Below, piece by piece: positions 15,321-23,780 of a DNA stretch of 64,000 nt. The position numbers were made by a program, and so were the translations under genes. Position 1 is the stretch's first letter, and each line of letters begins with the position of its first letter. The notes under the pieces were generated by a model. That model was not told the origin of the DNA. It saw only the letters and a program-made list of their open reading frames with translations, and searched no databases. Source of the stretch: Bdellovibrio sp047344985 (lineage in GTDB: Bacteria; Bdellovibrionota; Bdellovibrionia; Bdellovibrionales; Bdellovibrionaceae); assembly GCF_047344985.1 (NCBI RefSeq), contig NZ_CP178861.1:62001-126000 (forward strand), written 5' to 3'.

Positions 15321-16427
15321 ATGAGATATTTTTTAATCGTTTCGTTTTCGTCGTGGGCTTTTGCCTCCACTTCGCTCGCAACAGAATATGCAGCCTTTGC
15401 GAAGATTGACTCGTCTTATGCACAGAAAAAGGTAGATCTTGAGATAAAAAATATGCCGCGTATCACATCTCAAGATGGACTAGGGATTTGTTATGCTCAC
15501 GTTGCGGCGACGATGATGCAGACAGAAAATTGCAGGACTTTAAAGATAAAAGACTGCGGCTCTCTTCAGGAGAACCAACTTTTTTCACCTCTTGATTTAA
15601 CGAGGCTACATAGGACGAATGACAACGGTGAATATTCTACTTTGCGAAGTTCGTATAAAGGTTTGGATATCTCGGGTGGTAGTGTCCATGATGCAATTAT
15701 TATTGGAGCCTTAGGAACAAAGGCGGCAGCGAGCGAAGAGTGTTTATCGTTAGATCGTATCTTAAGTAAAATGAATACGAGAGGAGAAACTAATGATGCA
15801 CAAAATGCGATGTGGACTCGTTTGAAACAACAGTATGACGCCGCAAAAAAAGAAGCTAAAGGTAAGGAAGGGTGTGCTGAATGTTTAAACAACATTTATA
15901 CAACGGCGGCGGACAAAACGATGCCGGAAGTGGAAAAAAATTTAAATCTAAAAGTAGATAATGTAAAGCTTGCTCAAGCATTTGCTCAAGATACCTTTAA
16001 TAAATTCCTTGATGATTTGCTTGGAGCCTCTGCGTGTAGAAAACCTTCCCAAATGGTATATTTTGAAAATGCTGAGGGTCTTACCTATGAAGCATTTCCA
16101 ACATCCGATAATGCAACTTCCGAACAAATGAAGGACAAAGTAAAAGAGGTATTAAAAACGGGACGGCCGTTAGCCTTAACAAATATTTGTCTCGGACAAG
16201 AACCAGCTAAGAGTTGCAATGAAAAGAACTTCCATGCAGTTGTTATTGCCGGCTACCGTACAATTTGTAATTCCGCGGGCAAATGCAGAGATTCGTTTAA
16301 GGTAGTCAATAGTTGGGGAAAATCTTGGCAGGATCAGAACGATGGCGGATGGCTTGATGCCGATGCACTTTTGGGCAGAACTAAGATTGCACGCGATGTT
16401 CTTGGTTGGTTTGCTGATAAAAAATAA
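15321..16427 (+). CDS. Exported papain-like (C1 family) cysteine peptidase
   Basis: The 368-residue protein has a signal peptide to about residue 20. The papain catalytic set is in order: oxyanion Gln51 and Cys57 in QDGLGICYAHVA, His305 in KNFHAVVIAGY, and Asn330 in VVNSWGKSW. The usual CW after the nucleophile is CY here. An insert of about 100 residues with CAEC and other Cys pairs suggests disulfides, fitting a secreted enzyme. It is followed 9 bases later by a DUF333-type protein. Digestion of prey or envelope protein is an inference from the setting. Confidence 0.8.
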   Translation: MRYFLIVSFSSWAFASTSLATEYAAFAKIDSSYAQKKVDLEIKNMPRITSQDGLGICYAHVAATMMQTENCRTLKIKDCGSLQENQLFSPLDLTRLHRTNDNGEYSTLRSSYKGLDISGGSVHDAIIIGALGTKAAASEECLSLDRILSKMNTRGETNDAQNAMWTRLKQQYDAAKKEAKGKEGCAECLNNIYTTAADKTMPEVEKNLNLKVDNVKLAQAFAQDTFNKFLDDLLGASACRKPSQMVYFENAEGLTYEAFPTSDNATSEQMKDKVKEVLKTGRPLALTNICLGQEPAKSCNEKNFHAVVIAGYRTICNSAGKCRDSFKVVNSWGKSWQDQNDGGWLDADALLGRTKIARDVLGWFADKK

Positions 16428-16436
16428 GGAATCGAA

Positions 16437-16826
16437 ATGGCAATTCTAAATATTCTTTTTTCCCTTTCCTTTTTAGTTGCACATGCGTCTCCTGAAGATC
16501 TTAATTTGAAATACTTCGTAAACAACGCATACACACAAGTTCAGACGAAAAAAATCGATAAATTTCGGGTGAATGATTTATGCGTAAAGAAACAAAACTG
16601 CAAAGCGATGCTGACTGCGAAAGGTAAGCCGTTCAAGGTGCAACAAACCAAGGCTCCTTTTACGGGTAATCCCGGAGCCAATTACTGTTGGGATGTCGGT
16701 GCGAAGAACCGAGTTTTAAAAGACGATAAAAACAATCAGTACGATTTCTGTGTCTTTGATGATGGATCAATGGTTGATGCTTGGGATTTATATCAAGCTC
16801 ACTACCCGGCCGCTACTGTGAAGTAA
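16437..16826 (+). CDS. Small exported DUF333-like protein
   Basis: The protein has 129 residues with a signal sequence to about residue 17. The C-terminal half (NPGANYCWDVGAK, QYDFCVFDDGSMVDAWDLY) resembles the DUF333 module found in small exported and putative haemolysin proteins. It adds an N-terminal region with VNDLCVKKQNCKAM. Four Cys suggest disulfide bonds. It lies 9 bases after the papain-like peptidase gene, so it could be a partner or inhibitor of that enzyme; no direct evidence supports either. Confidence 0.7.
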   Translation: MAILNILFSLSFLVAHASPEDLNLKYFVNNAYTQVQTKKIDKFRVNDLCVKKQNCKAMLTAKGKPFKVQQTKAPFTGNPGANYCWDVGAKNRVLKDDKNNQYDFCVFDDGSMVDAWDLYQAHYPAATVK

Positions 16827-16947
16827 CTGGAAATTTTTTGCGGACATGCATGATCGCAAGCAGAATCCATAGTCTTAGAACCCGTCTGGATTTCGAGATT
16901 CAGCAATTCTCAAATCAAATATAACCAACACACGACCCGGCATGCGC

Positions 16948-16962
16948 TGGCCGGGGCCTTGC
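16948..16962 (+). promoter_or_regulatory. Sigma-54 (-24/-12) promoter candidate
   Basis: TGGCCGG-GGCC-TTGC keeps the invariant GG and GC exactly 10 bases apart and the TTGC box. Two positions of TGGCAC differ. The predicted start is about 25 bases before the lipoprotein ATG at 16999. Confidence 0.5.
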
Positions 16963-16998
16963 TCTATGGACCTCCCGAAACCAATTAGGAGGTTCAAT

Positions 16999-17382
16999 AT
17001 GAAAAATACAAAGCTTGTTCTATCAATCGTTCTTATGGCGGCTCTTTCTGCATGTGCCGGGAAAAAGAACTCCGATGAGGGTGTTAACGGTGGAGTTGTT
17101 ACGGAAGATGGACGCTGTACAAGTGAAATTTTAGACGTAAGCAACAACATGCTTCGTGCGATGAACGCCCTTCGACAAGCTCAAGAACAAGTTCCAAGAA
17201 ATGTGGAGTTGATCGTGAACCGCGCTATCGAAGTTCGTGATGCTTGCGACCGCATGTTACCGAAATACGCAGGCGTGTCTTGCAAGGCAGAATCCCAAGG
17301 CAAAGTCGTCGATCTTAGAACGGACGATGTTAAGGAGTACTGCGCTACTATTAAAGAAATTTTAAGATCCAATAACCTTTAA
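16999..17382 (+). CDS. Small lipoprotein of unknown function
   Basis: The protein has 127 residues. MKNTKLVLSIVLMAALSAC carries a lipobox (LSAC) with lipidated Cys19. The mature part starts with a polar linker and continues as an alpha-helical domain (SEILDVSNNMLRAMNALRQAQEQV) with four Cys, followed by RSNNL. The ATG is set by TAGGAGG seven bases upstream; an in-frame ATG at 16942 has no signal sequence and is rejected. A sigma-54-like promoter precedes it. Confidence 0.8.
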   Translation: MKNTKLVLSIVLMAALSACAGKKNSDEGVNGGVVTEDGRCTSEILDVSNNMLRAMNALRQAQEQVPRNVELIVNRAIEVRDACDRMLPKYAGVSCKAESQGKVVDLRTDDVKEYCATIKEILRSNNL

Positions 17383-17476
17383 ACGCCAGCAGCGCGTCCG
17401 AAAAACGTTAAACGCGAGCGGGGCTTGAAGCCGAAGAGTTGACTATTAGCTCGAGTCCCGCCACTATGTGCACCTT

Positions 17477-17944
17477 ATGAAAAAGGAATTCATGATCAGA
17501 GCCATTGAGCTCTCCAGAAAGAATATGCAGGCGGGCGCTGGGGGTCCATTTGGCGCTGTGATCGTCAAAGATGGGAAAGTGATTGGAGAAGGTTGGAATA
17601 AAGTCACCTCCTCCAATGATCCGACAGCTCACGCAGAGGTTGTTGCCATCCGTAACGCTTGTGAAAACGCAAAAAACTTCAGCCTTGAGGGCGCAGAGAT
17701 TTACACAAGCTGTGAGCCTTGCCCGATGTGCCTTTCAGCGATTTACTGGGCACGCATTAGTAAGATTTATTTCGGCAACACCCGCAAAGATGCCGCCGAC
17801 ATCGACTTCGACGACGACTTCCTTTACCAAGAAATTCCTAAAGAAATTAAAGACCGCAAGGTCCCTATGATCCAATGTGCTCACGAAGAGGCTTTGGACG
17901 TTTTCAAAGAGTGGCAAAACAAGACCGATAAAGTGCCGTACTAA
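17477..17944 (+). CDS. guaD: Guanine deaminase-type CDA-fold deaminase
   Basis: This 155-residue zinc deaminase has HAE at 52-54 (zinc His52, proton-shuttle Glu54) and CEPCPMC with zinc ligands Cys82 and Cys85. The block GPFGAVIVKDGKVIGEGWNKV, the SNDPTAHAEV stretch and the FDDDFLYQEI tail fit the Bacillus GuaD type (guanine to xanthine) better than TadA or cytosine deaminase. The start is uncertain: GTG 17468, ATG 17477 and ATG 17492 (with AAGGA upstream) are all in frame. A hairpin that starts 54 bases after the stop may terminate it. Confidence 0.85.
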   Translation: MKKEFMIRAIELSRKNMQAGAGGPFGAVIVKDGKVIGEGWNKVTSSNDPTAHAEVVAIRNACENAKNFSLEGAEIYTSCEPCPMCLSAIYWARISKIYFGNTRKDAADIDFDDDFLYQEIPKEIKDRKVPMIQCAHEEALDVFKEWQNKTDKVPY

Positions 17945-17997
17945 GGACGAGGTTGGTCTTTCAGGACTCCAAGCCAGAAGGCTTCTTGGAGACAATA

Positions 17998-18037
17998 GAG
18001 GAATGAAATTAATGAGTTCATTCCTCTTTTTATTTTT
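17998..18037 (+). terminator. Hairpin with T-run covering the start of the next gene
   Basis: GAGGAATGAA (17998-18007) and TTCATTCCTC (18017-18026) form a perfect 10-bp stem with a 9-nt loop, followed by TTTTTATTTTT. It has the form of a terminator for the deaminase gene. It also holds the ribosome binding site and both candidate start codons of the lipoprotein gene. Confidence 0.6.
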
Positions 18038-20042
18038 GAGCGTTTTTCTTCTAAATTCATGCACTCATAAAGAAAAACTCATTCCTCGTGATGTTGCTTC
18101 CCTACAAGCCAATGGTGGTATGGAAGGGATTTGGTTTTTGCAAGGAACCTCTTCCACGCGTGGGCCTTATAACGGCGAGCTAGAACTTCGTCGCTCCAAC
18201 GATGGCACTTTCAATGTTGTTCGCGCTGTCACCTACATCAATTATTTTTTCGACGGTTTGAAAGTTCAGGAGATCTGGACGGGAAAAGCCGTTGCCACAG
18301 GTGACTCTGTCACAATCACTTATGATATTCGTCAGGGTGATTTCATTACCCGTTTAGGAAATCAAAAAAGAGAACCATCTGATTTCAGGAATCCCGTAAC
18401 TGTGATTTCTCGGTTTGTCGCCTCACCTGCGGGCTTAGCGACTCAGTTTGCTGACAAAAAAGTATCTAATTATTCAGAGTGGATTACGACACGAAGAGAC
18501 CTTGAAGCAAAACCTCTTTGGGTAAACGAAAGAAAAAATCTCGACGCCAAAGGACCGCGCATTCCTTTGGCGGTAAGAGGTGTTATCAATCTTTTCAAGT
18601 TGAAGATTGGTTACGATAAAGATCCCCTTGTTAAGTCCTATAAGGACCGTCCTGAATTTAAAGATGAACATCCTTACATTGTTTTTGATCCAACAGATTT
18701 TGAATTTTATCGCACCAACAAAGATATCATTCGTGTCGTAAATAAAATCACGGATGACATCAGCATTACTGAGTCAGTTGTAAAACGAAATGCTTACTCT
18801 CCGACCCTGGCAGAAAAAGCAAATGGCTTTGATAAAAATGCCCGCGATTTCCATATCAATGAAGCCGGAATGCTTTCTCACGCGATCTTAGATGACAATG
18901 GTCATTTGATTTCCTACCAGTACGATGGTGATGCTGCCTTGTGGACTGGAATGTATGTCGGCTCGCAGGCGATGCGCTACCTCGCAACGAAAGACAGCAC
19001 GGCATTGCAGAATGTACGTAAATCTGTGAAGGGTCTGATTACGCTTTTGGATATCACAGGAAATCCTCAGGAGTTTGCACGGACTCTGGCTGCTTACGAT
19101 CCTAAAACTCCCATTCCGGAAAAATGGCATCGTGGTACGGGAAAATATGAAAATTTGATTTGGCTTGAAGGTGGCAACAACGACATGGTCAAAGGGATCA
19201 CACATGGATTTCTTTGGGCAAGTCTTGTGATTCCGAAATCAGATACGGAAATTTGGAATGAGCTTCGCGATAAATCACGCAAGCTGATTGATCTTCGTGT
19301 GATGCAAGAAAAACCTCAGAATCGTCCTGCGGCTTACGGATTAGCAGCTTATATTACGGGCGACCAGGGCTTTAAAGATCAGTACGTGAAATCTTATAGC
19401 ACTTTCAAAGTGAAAATATCCGGCTATAGTTTTGATACAACTTTCTATTGGCACGGATCCGCAGACTGGAGTGGAATCAATCTTGGTGTCGTCGGAGATA
19501 TCACGGATATTACTTTGGCAGACCTTCTTGGACAAAATAAAATCCGCGATCAATTGCGTGAGCGCTTAATGGACTCTTGGGTCACTTATGAACCCGCGCA
19601 AAGACATCTTGTGACGTTAGCTGCCTATGGATTTGCCTACAAGCATGGAACTCGCGGAGGAAATTTCCGTTCAGAAAGTAGTGACACCCGCTTTGTCTCA
19701 GCTTTGTGGCAATCCGTGTGGGGCTTACGTGAAATTCCGTATCCTCGTCCGAATTTAGATGTCAGCATCGATCATTCGCTAAGACCTGATTGGTGTATGT
19801 CCCCTATTCCTCGTCTGTTCTGGAAGGCCGTAAAAAAACCGGAGCCTCCGATCGATTTCTTTTATCAAGGTCTCTACAACTATCCCGTGTTTGAGTTGCA
19901 GGCATTCTCAAGCAATTTCGTGTGGAAAGATTCGGCGTTCTTATATCAAACATCTCACAGCAAGGGTGTTGAAAATTCCGGCGTCGATTATCTTTATGCT
20001 TACTGGTTAGCGAAGTACATTGGGGTTAATAATGTGGATTAA
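18012..20042 (+). CDS. Large lipoprotein, possible six-hairpin (alpha/alpha barrel) domain
   Basis: The protein has 676 residues. MSSFLFLFLSVFLLNSC is a lipoprotein signal with lipidated Cys17. Residues about 30-150 look beta-rich (GIWFLQGTSSTRGPYNGELELRR). The central part (DAALWTGMYVGSQAMRYLATKD...LITLLDITGNPQEFARTL) and later helical blocks recall six-hairpin glycosidase-like proteins, a guess from pattern only. The ATG at 18012 is preferred over 18003 because the latter leaves one base after GAGG. The start region lies in a terminator-like hairpin. Its end overlaps the caspase-like gene by 11 bases, so the two are coupled. Confidence 0.75.
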   Translation: MSSFLFLFLSVFLLNSCTHKEKLIPRDVASLQANGGMEGIWFLQGTSSTRGPYNGELELRRSNDGTFNVVRAVTYINYFFDGLKVQEIWTGKAVATGDSVTITYDIRQGDFITRLGNQKREPSDFRNPVTVISRFVASPAGLATQFADKKVSNYSEWITTRRDLEAKPLWVNERKNLDAKGPRIPLAVRGVINLFKLKIGYDKDPLVKSYKDRPEFKDEHPYIVFDPTDFEFYRTNKDIIRVVNKITDDISITESVVKRNAYSPTLAEKANGFDKNARDFHINEAGMLSHAILDDNGHLISYQYDGDAALWTGMYVGSQAMRYLATKDSTALQNVRKSVKGLITLLDITGNPQEFARTLAAYDPKTPIPEKWHRGTGKYENLIWLEGGNNDMVKGITHGFLWASLVIPKSDTEIWNELRDKSRKLIDLRVMQEKPQNRPAAYGLAAYITGDQGFKDQYVKSYSTFKVKISGYSFDTTFYWHGSADWSGINLGVVGDITDITLADLLGQNKIRDQLRERLMDSWVTYEPAQRHLVTLAAYGFAYKHGTRGGNFRSESSDTRFVSALWQSVWGLREIPYPRPNLDVSIDHSLRPDWCMSPIPRLFWKAVKKPEPPIDFFYQGLYNYPVFELQAFSSNFVWKDSAFLYQTSHSKGVENSGVDYLYAYWLAKYIGVNNVD

Positions 20043-21354
20043 GAGAATCGCCCCTGGATTCCTTGTATTGCTAGTTTCGTTTTCAGCGGTGGCCAAAAAG
20101 GAAGTCGTGTTTTTCGGCGGTGGCGGAGAGCCTAAAGGCGATAGCACCATCTTTGATGCCGCTTACAATAATTTTGCAATGTTTTCTAGTGGTGGCTGGC
20201 AGGCGCGTTCTTATTTCAATGGAGGCCACGCAAAGTCAGAGGCTGTCGCACAAAAATTATTTAAGGGAAAAAATCAGCCAATGACAACAAAGAACATGGC
20301 TGATGAAATCGCAAATCTTAAAGCGAGAATTGAAAAAGGTGACTTAAAGAGTGGCGATCAGGTGATGATAACCATTGCGACTCATGGTTTAGAAAAAAAT
20401 AAATCTCAGGCGTCTCATAGTATTGCGACAACAGATTCTAGTTTTAATCTGGACGAAATTGCAAAGCTTCGCGATCTGGCTGAGAAAAAAGGTGTCTCTT
20501 TGGCAATTGTGGATTTTTCTTGTTACTCGGGAAATACTTTAAGCCTAGGAACTGATAAGACTTGTGTTATCTCCACAGCGGCTGACACCGTCGCCTACAA
20601 TACCTCAGGCGATTATATGGGAAGAAATTTTACTCCCGGAAGATCTTTGGAAAGTGCGTTTCTTGACGGGCGCAGTGAAATGAATGCTGTTGTGCCTGCG
20701 GCTCCGCAAATTTCCACAGAGGCCGGCAGGAAAGCATACCAGTTGACGAAGATTTTGTCTGAGTCGATGTCAGAGCGTAGTACGATTCGTGCAAGCAAAG
20801 ACGCGGGTTTAAACTGTTACGGAGTAAATTCAGTACCCTATCGCAAACTTCAAAGCAATTTACGTGATATTGGCTCGGGAGATATTTACGGATATCTTAA
20901 GGTGAAGCTTGGAATGCAAAAGAGTACGTTAGAGCCTCTTATCAATAAACTGCAGACCGCCGTAAAAAAGTATGAAGACAAGCGTAAAGGCATGCAGAAA
21001 ATGCTGGATGAGATGCAAAGCTTAAATCAAAACGCTTGCCACGAAGTACAAGGTGTAAAGCTTTGTGGAAATGTGCAGAACTGGGAGTTTGGTTATAAAC
21101 TTCTTTCTGAGAAAGAACAAAAAGGTCAGCTTGATGAAAAAGGGCGCGCAGAGCTGGCTGTTTATAAAACGGCTATGAATACGCCTCAATTCAAACGTTA
21201 TCAAAACTTAAGAACGTCGTTTTCGAAACAAGAAAGTCTTTTTCCTGAGGCCAAAGACGTCGCTCGCGTAGAGCGGGAAGTTTATAATGCTCTTTACGGA
21301 GAGTTTTCGAAAAAATCTTCTAAGCCGAATCCATGCAGAAAGTTTACTTTATGA
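20032..21354 (+). CDS. Exported caspase-like (clan CD) protein
   Basis: The 440-residue protein has a signal sequence (MWIKRIAPGFLVLLVSFSAVA). The clan CD dyad is visible: His118-Gly119 in MITIATHG and Cys164 in LAIVDFSCYSG, each after a hydrophobic beta strand as in caspases, legumains and gingipains. A helical tail of about 150 residues follows. Export is unusual for caspase-like bacterial proteins linked to defence and fits a periplasmic or secreted protease better. The ATG at 20032 overlaps the upstream lipoprotein gene, and the downstream gene starts in its stop (ATGA). Confidence 0.75.
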   Translation: MWIKRIAPGFLVLLVSFSAVAKKEVVFFGGGGEPKGDSTIFDAAYNNFAMFSSGGWQARSYFNGGHAKSEAVAQKLFKGKNQPMTTKNMADEIANLKARIEKGDLKSGDQVMITIATHGLEKNKSQASHSIATTDSSFNLDEIAKLRDLAEKKGVSLAIVDFSCYSGNTLSLGTDKTCVISTAADTVAYNTSGDYMGRNFTPGRSLESAFLDGRSEMNAVVPAAPQISTEAGRKAYQLTKILSESMSERSTIRASKDAGLNCYGVNSVPYRKLQSNLRDIGSGDIYGYLKVKLGMQKSTLEPLINKLQTAVKKYEDKRKGMQKMLDEMQSLNQNACHEVQGVKLCGNVQNWEFGYKLLSEKEQKGQLDEKGRAELAVYKTAMNTPQFKRYQNLRTSFSKQESLFPEAKDVARVEREVYNALYGEFSKKSSKPNPCRKFTL

Positions 21355-21839
21355 GAAAAATGATGTGGAAAACTCTGTTAGCAATGTGGATGTCGTTGGT
21401 TTCCATCAACGCTTTTGCGCAAAATGATTTTAAATGTGGTGAATACGAATTCATGGGCGTTATTCGCAAAGTTGACGGTAAAAATGTTTTAAAACTTTAC
21501 GAAGGCTCTATGAGTGAAGCGATCTTAACTCTTTCGCCTGATCTTGAAGAGCTTGCAGAAGTGAATCTTGGAAATTCTGTGACCTTAAAAGGAAAGATGT
21601 TTGCGCCGGTAAAAACTTATCGTGGCAAGATCGAGTCTATGCTGAGCGAAAAAGAAATTCAGGATCTCACGGCCGCCAACAAGCCTTACACCGCTCGTTT
21701 TATGAGAGATGATATCAAGGAGCGTGTTGCGGATCCATTACATCCAGACATGGATTCTGGAATGAAGCTCATAAAAGAATTACCTTGTTCTGGTCGAGAG
21801 CCTAGCGCCACAACGAAGAAGGCAAAGAAGAAAAAGTAG
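21351..21839 (+). CDS. Small exported basic protein
   Basis: The protein has 162 residues with a signal peptide (MRKMMWKTLLAMWMSLVSINAFA). The mature domain has two Cys (FKCGEYEF and LPCSGR) and a Lys-rich end (TTKKAKKKK). A beta-rich, OB-like region (NVLKLYEGS, EVNLGNSVTLKGKMFAP) is visible. The ATG overlaps the TGA of the caspase-like gene, so the three genes from 18012 form one coupled operon. A partner or inhibitor role for the protease is possible but unproven. Confidence 0.7.
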   Translation: MRKMMWKTLLAMWMSLVSINAFAQNDFKCGEYEFMGVIRKVDGKNVLKLYEGSMSEAILTLSPDLEELAEVNLGNSVTLKGKMFAPVKTYRGKIESMLSEKEIQDLTAANKPYTARFMRDDIKERVADPLHPDMDSGMKLIKELPCSGREPSATTKKAKKKK

Positions 21840-21880
21840 GCATTGATCTTCCCCACCCAATGAACTAAAAGACCACCATT

Positions 21881-22393
21881 ATGAAAAAGAAAACTGGCAG
21901 AGACGCAAAAGAATTAGAAAACTTCGTTTTGGGTGAAAACCAAACGAAATACCCTGAGACCTATGCACCCGAGGTGCTTGAGGCTTTCGATAATAAAAAT
22001 CCTGGCAAGATTGCTTGGACAACTTTTGTTTGTACGGAATTCACCTCCTTGTGTCCTAAAACTCGTCAGCCGGATTTTGCAAAAATCTTTATCAACTACA
22101 TTGCTGACAAGAAGATGGTGGAATCAAAGTCTTTAAAACTTTATCTTTTTAGCTTCCGCAATCATGGCGACTTCCACGAAGACTGCGTGCAGACGATCTG
22201 TGACGATCTTGTGAAGTTGATGAAACCAAAATACATCGAAGTCGTTGGAGAGTTCACTCCACGCGGTGGTATCGCTATTTATCCTTATGCAAGTTATGCT
22301 GTGAAGGATAAATTCTTCCAGAATCTCTATGAAAAGCGCATGAGCGAATATGCTCCAGGCAAATACTCCATGGAGCTTTCGAAGCTTTATTAG
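21881..22393 (+). CDS. queF: NADPH-dependent 7-cyano-7-deazaguanine (preQ0) reductase
   Basis: QueF reduces the nitrile of preQ0 to preQ1 in queuosine tRNA modification. At 170 residues it is the short unimodular type. EFTSLCPKTRQPDF carries the nucleophile Cys58 and Asp65, and SFRNHGDFHED is the QueF substrate-binding motif. No other queuosine genes and no preQ1 riboswitch are visible nearby. It stands between the caspase-like operon and the convergent regulator gene. Confidence 0.95.
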   Translation: MKKKTGRDAKELENFVLGENQTKYPETYAPEVLEAFDNKNPGKIAWTTFVCTEFTSLCPKTRQPDFAKIFINYIADKKMVESKSLKLYLFSFRNHGDFHEDCVQTICDDLVKLMKPKYIEVVGEFTPRGGIAIYPYASYAVKDKFFQNLYEKRMSEYAPGKYSMELSKLY

Positions 22394-22394
22394 T

Positions 22395-23780
22395 CTATTT
22401 TTTAATTCCTTGCAGACGGCGACGAAGGTCGCCCAAAGTGCTGCGGGGAATTCCCAAATATCTTGCGGCCGCGGACTCCGAGCCTTTTTTCTTCATTGCA
22501 AAATCGATCAACTTTAATTCGAATTCGGAAACGACGTGACTATAACGTCCCTCCAAAGCTTTTTCATCGATTTCTGCAATGGAATTATTCTTAATAACTT
22601 CCTCATACACCGGCGCGGATTGAACCAAGTGAGGCGTAAGATCGTTTGGTTGAATTTCATCTCCGTCGACTAAAACGCAGGCGACTTCAATGGCGGATTT
22701 CAACTCACGGATATTCCCCGGCCAAGAATAGGTTAGTAGCAACTCTTCGGCTTTAGGACTGAAAGACTTTTCACGGTAGTTACCACTTCTTAAAAATTCG
22801 TGGGCTAAATCTAAAATATCTTCTTTACGTTCGCGAAGTGCGGGGAGTGTTACTGTGAATTTTTTAATTCTAAAAAACAAGTCTTCGCGGAACTTCTTTT
22901 CTTTGATGAGCTCTTCAAGATTTTCGTTCGTCGCTGCAATAGTTCGGCAGTTCACTTTTCTTCCGATATCTTGACCGACGGGATAGATGTCACCACTGCT
23001 GAGCGCTCGCAGAAGTTTGACCTGCAAATCCATGCTGAGGGTTGCAAGCTCATCTAAGAAAAGATCCCCGCCATCAGCACTTTCAAACTTTCCGGCGCGG
23101 TTTTCCGTCGCACCCGTGAAGGCCCCTTTTTTGTGACCAAAAAGTTCTGATTCTGCTAAGTGAGACGGGATAGCTCCGCAGTTGACAGCAATAAATGGAC
23201 GAGAGTCATCGTTTTCAAGACTCCATAAATATTGAGCCATGACCTCTTTGCCGGAGCCGCTTTCGCCACGAATAAGAACGGATTGTCCAGAGCCGCGAAT
23301 TTTTTTGGCTGTTTCAATCACAGCTTTGAACGCTGGCGACTTCGTATAAAGATTTATGTGAGTAACAAGCTTAGAGCCAGCCTGATGTTTTAAAGTTTGA
23401 TTCTTTCTTAGCAGGCGATGCAGAACAGGAGCTTTACGTAAAACTTGAGTTAAAGTTTTTGTGTCGAAAGGTTTCACCAAGTAATCAACAGCTCCGGCTT
23501 TCATGCAGGCTTCAACGAGATGTGCCTCATCGTGGCCTGTCATTGCAACAACGACTGTCGAAGGATAGTTTTTTGAAATCTCTTGAATGAGCTGTAAACC
23601 CGCGCGGTCTTCGGATTCATCTAAGGATAGATCGGTGAAAACAAGGTCAATAAGCTGTTTATCAAGCACGTCCAAAGCTTCATCTAAGGAATCGGCCAGG
23701 GACACCACGTGAGGGGCAGGAATTTGAGACTGCATTGTTTTGCGAACAAGAGTTTCATCATCAACAATTAGAATACGCAT
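22395..23780 (-). CDS. NtrC-family sigma-54-dependent response regulator
   Basis: The protein has 461 residues in the standard three-domain order. The receiver (1-120) has Asp50 in FTDLSLDE and Lys in YLVKPFD. The AAA+ domain (about 140-370) has Walker A GESGSGKE and the sigma-54-contacting GAFTGA loop. A Fis-type helix-turn-helix lies at the end (AAARYLGIPRSTLGDLRRRL). It should activate sigma-54 promoters once phosphorylated by the kinase upstream, whose stop overlaps this start as TAATG. Three sigma-54-like promoters occur elsewhere in this window; a link is only inferred. Confidence 0.95.
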   Translation of the reverse strand: MRILIVDDETLVRKTMQSQIPAPHVVSLADSLDEALDVLDKQLIDLVFTDLSLDESEDRAGLQLIQEISKNYPSTVVVAMTGHDEAHLVEACMKAGAVDYLVKPFDTKTLTQVLRKAPVLHRLLRKNQTLKHQAGSKLVTHINLYTKSPAFKAVIETAKKIRGSGQSVLIRGESGSGKEVMAQYLWSLENDDSRPFIAVNCGAIPSHLAESELFGHKKGAFTGATENRAGKFESADGGDLFLDELATLSMDLQVKLLRALSSGDIYPVGQDIGRKVNCRTIAATNENLEELIKEKKFREDLFFRIKKFTVTLPALRERKEDILDLAHEFLRSGNYREKSFSPKAEELLLTYSWPGNIRELKSAIEVACVLVDGDEIQPNDLTPHLVQSAPVYEEVIKNNSIAEIDEKALEGRYSHVVSEFELKLIDFAMKKKGSESAAARYLGIPRSTLGDLRRRLQGIKK

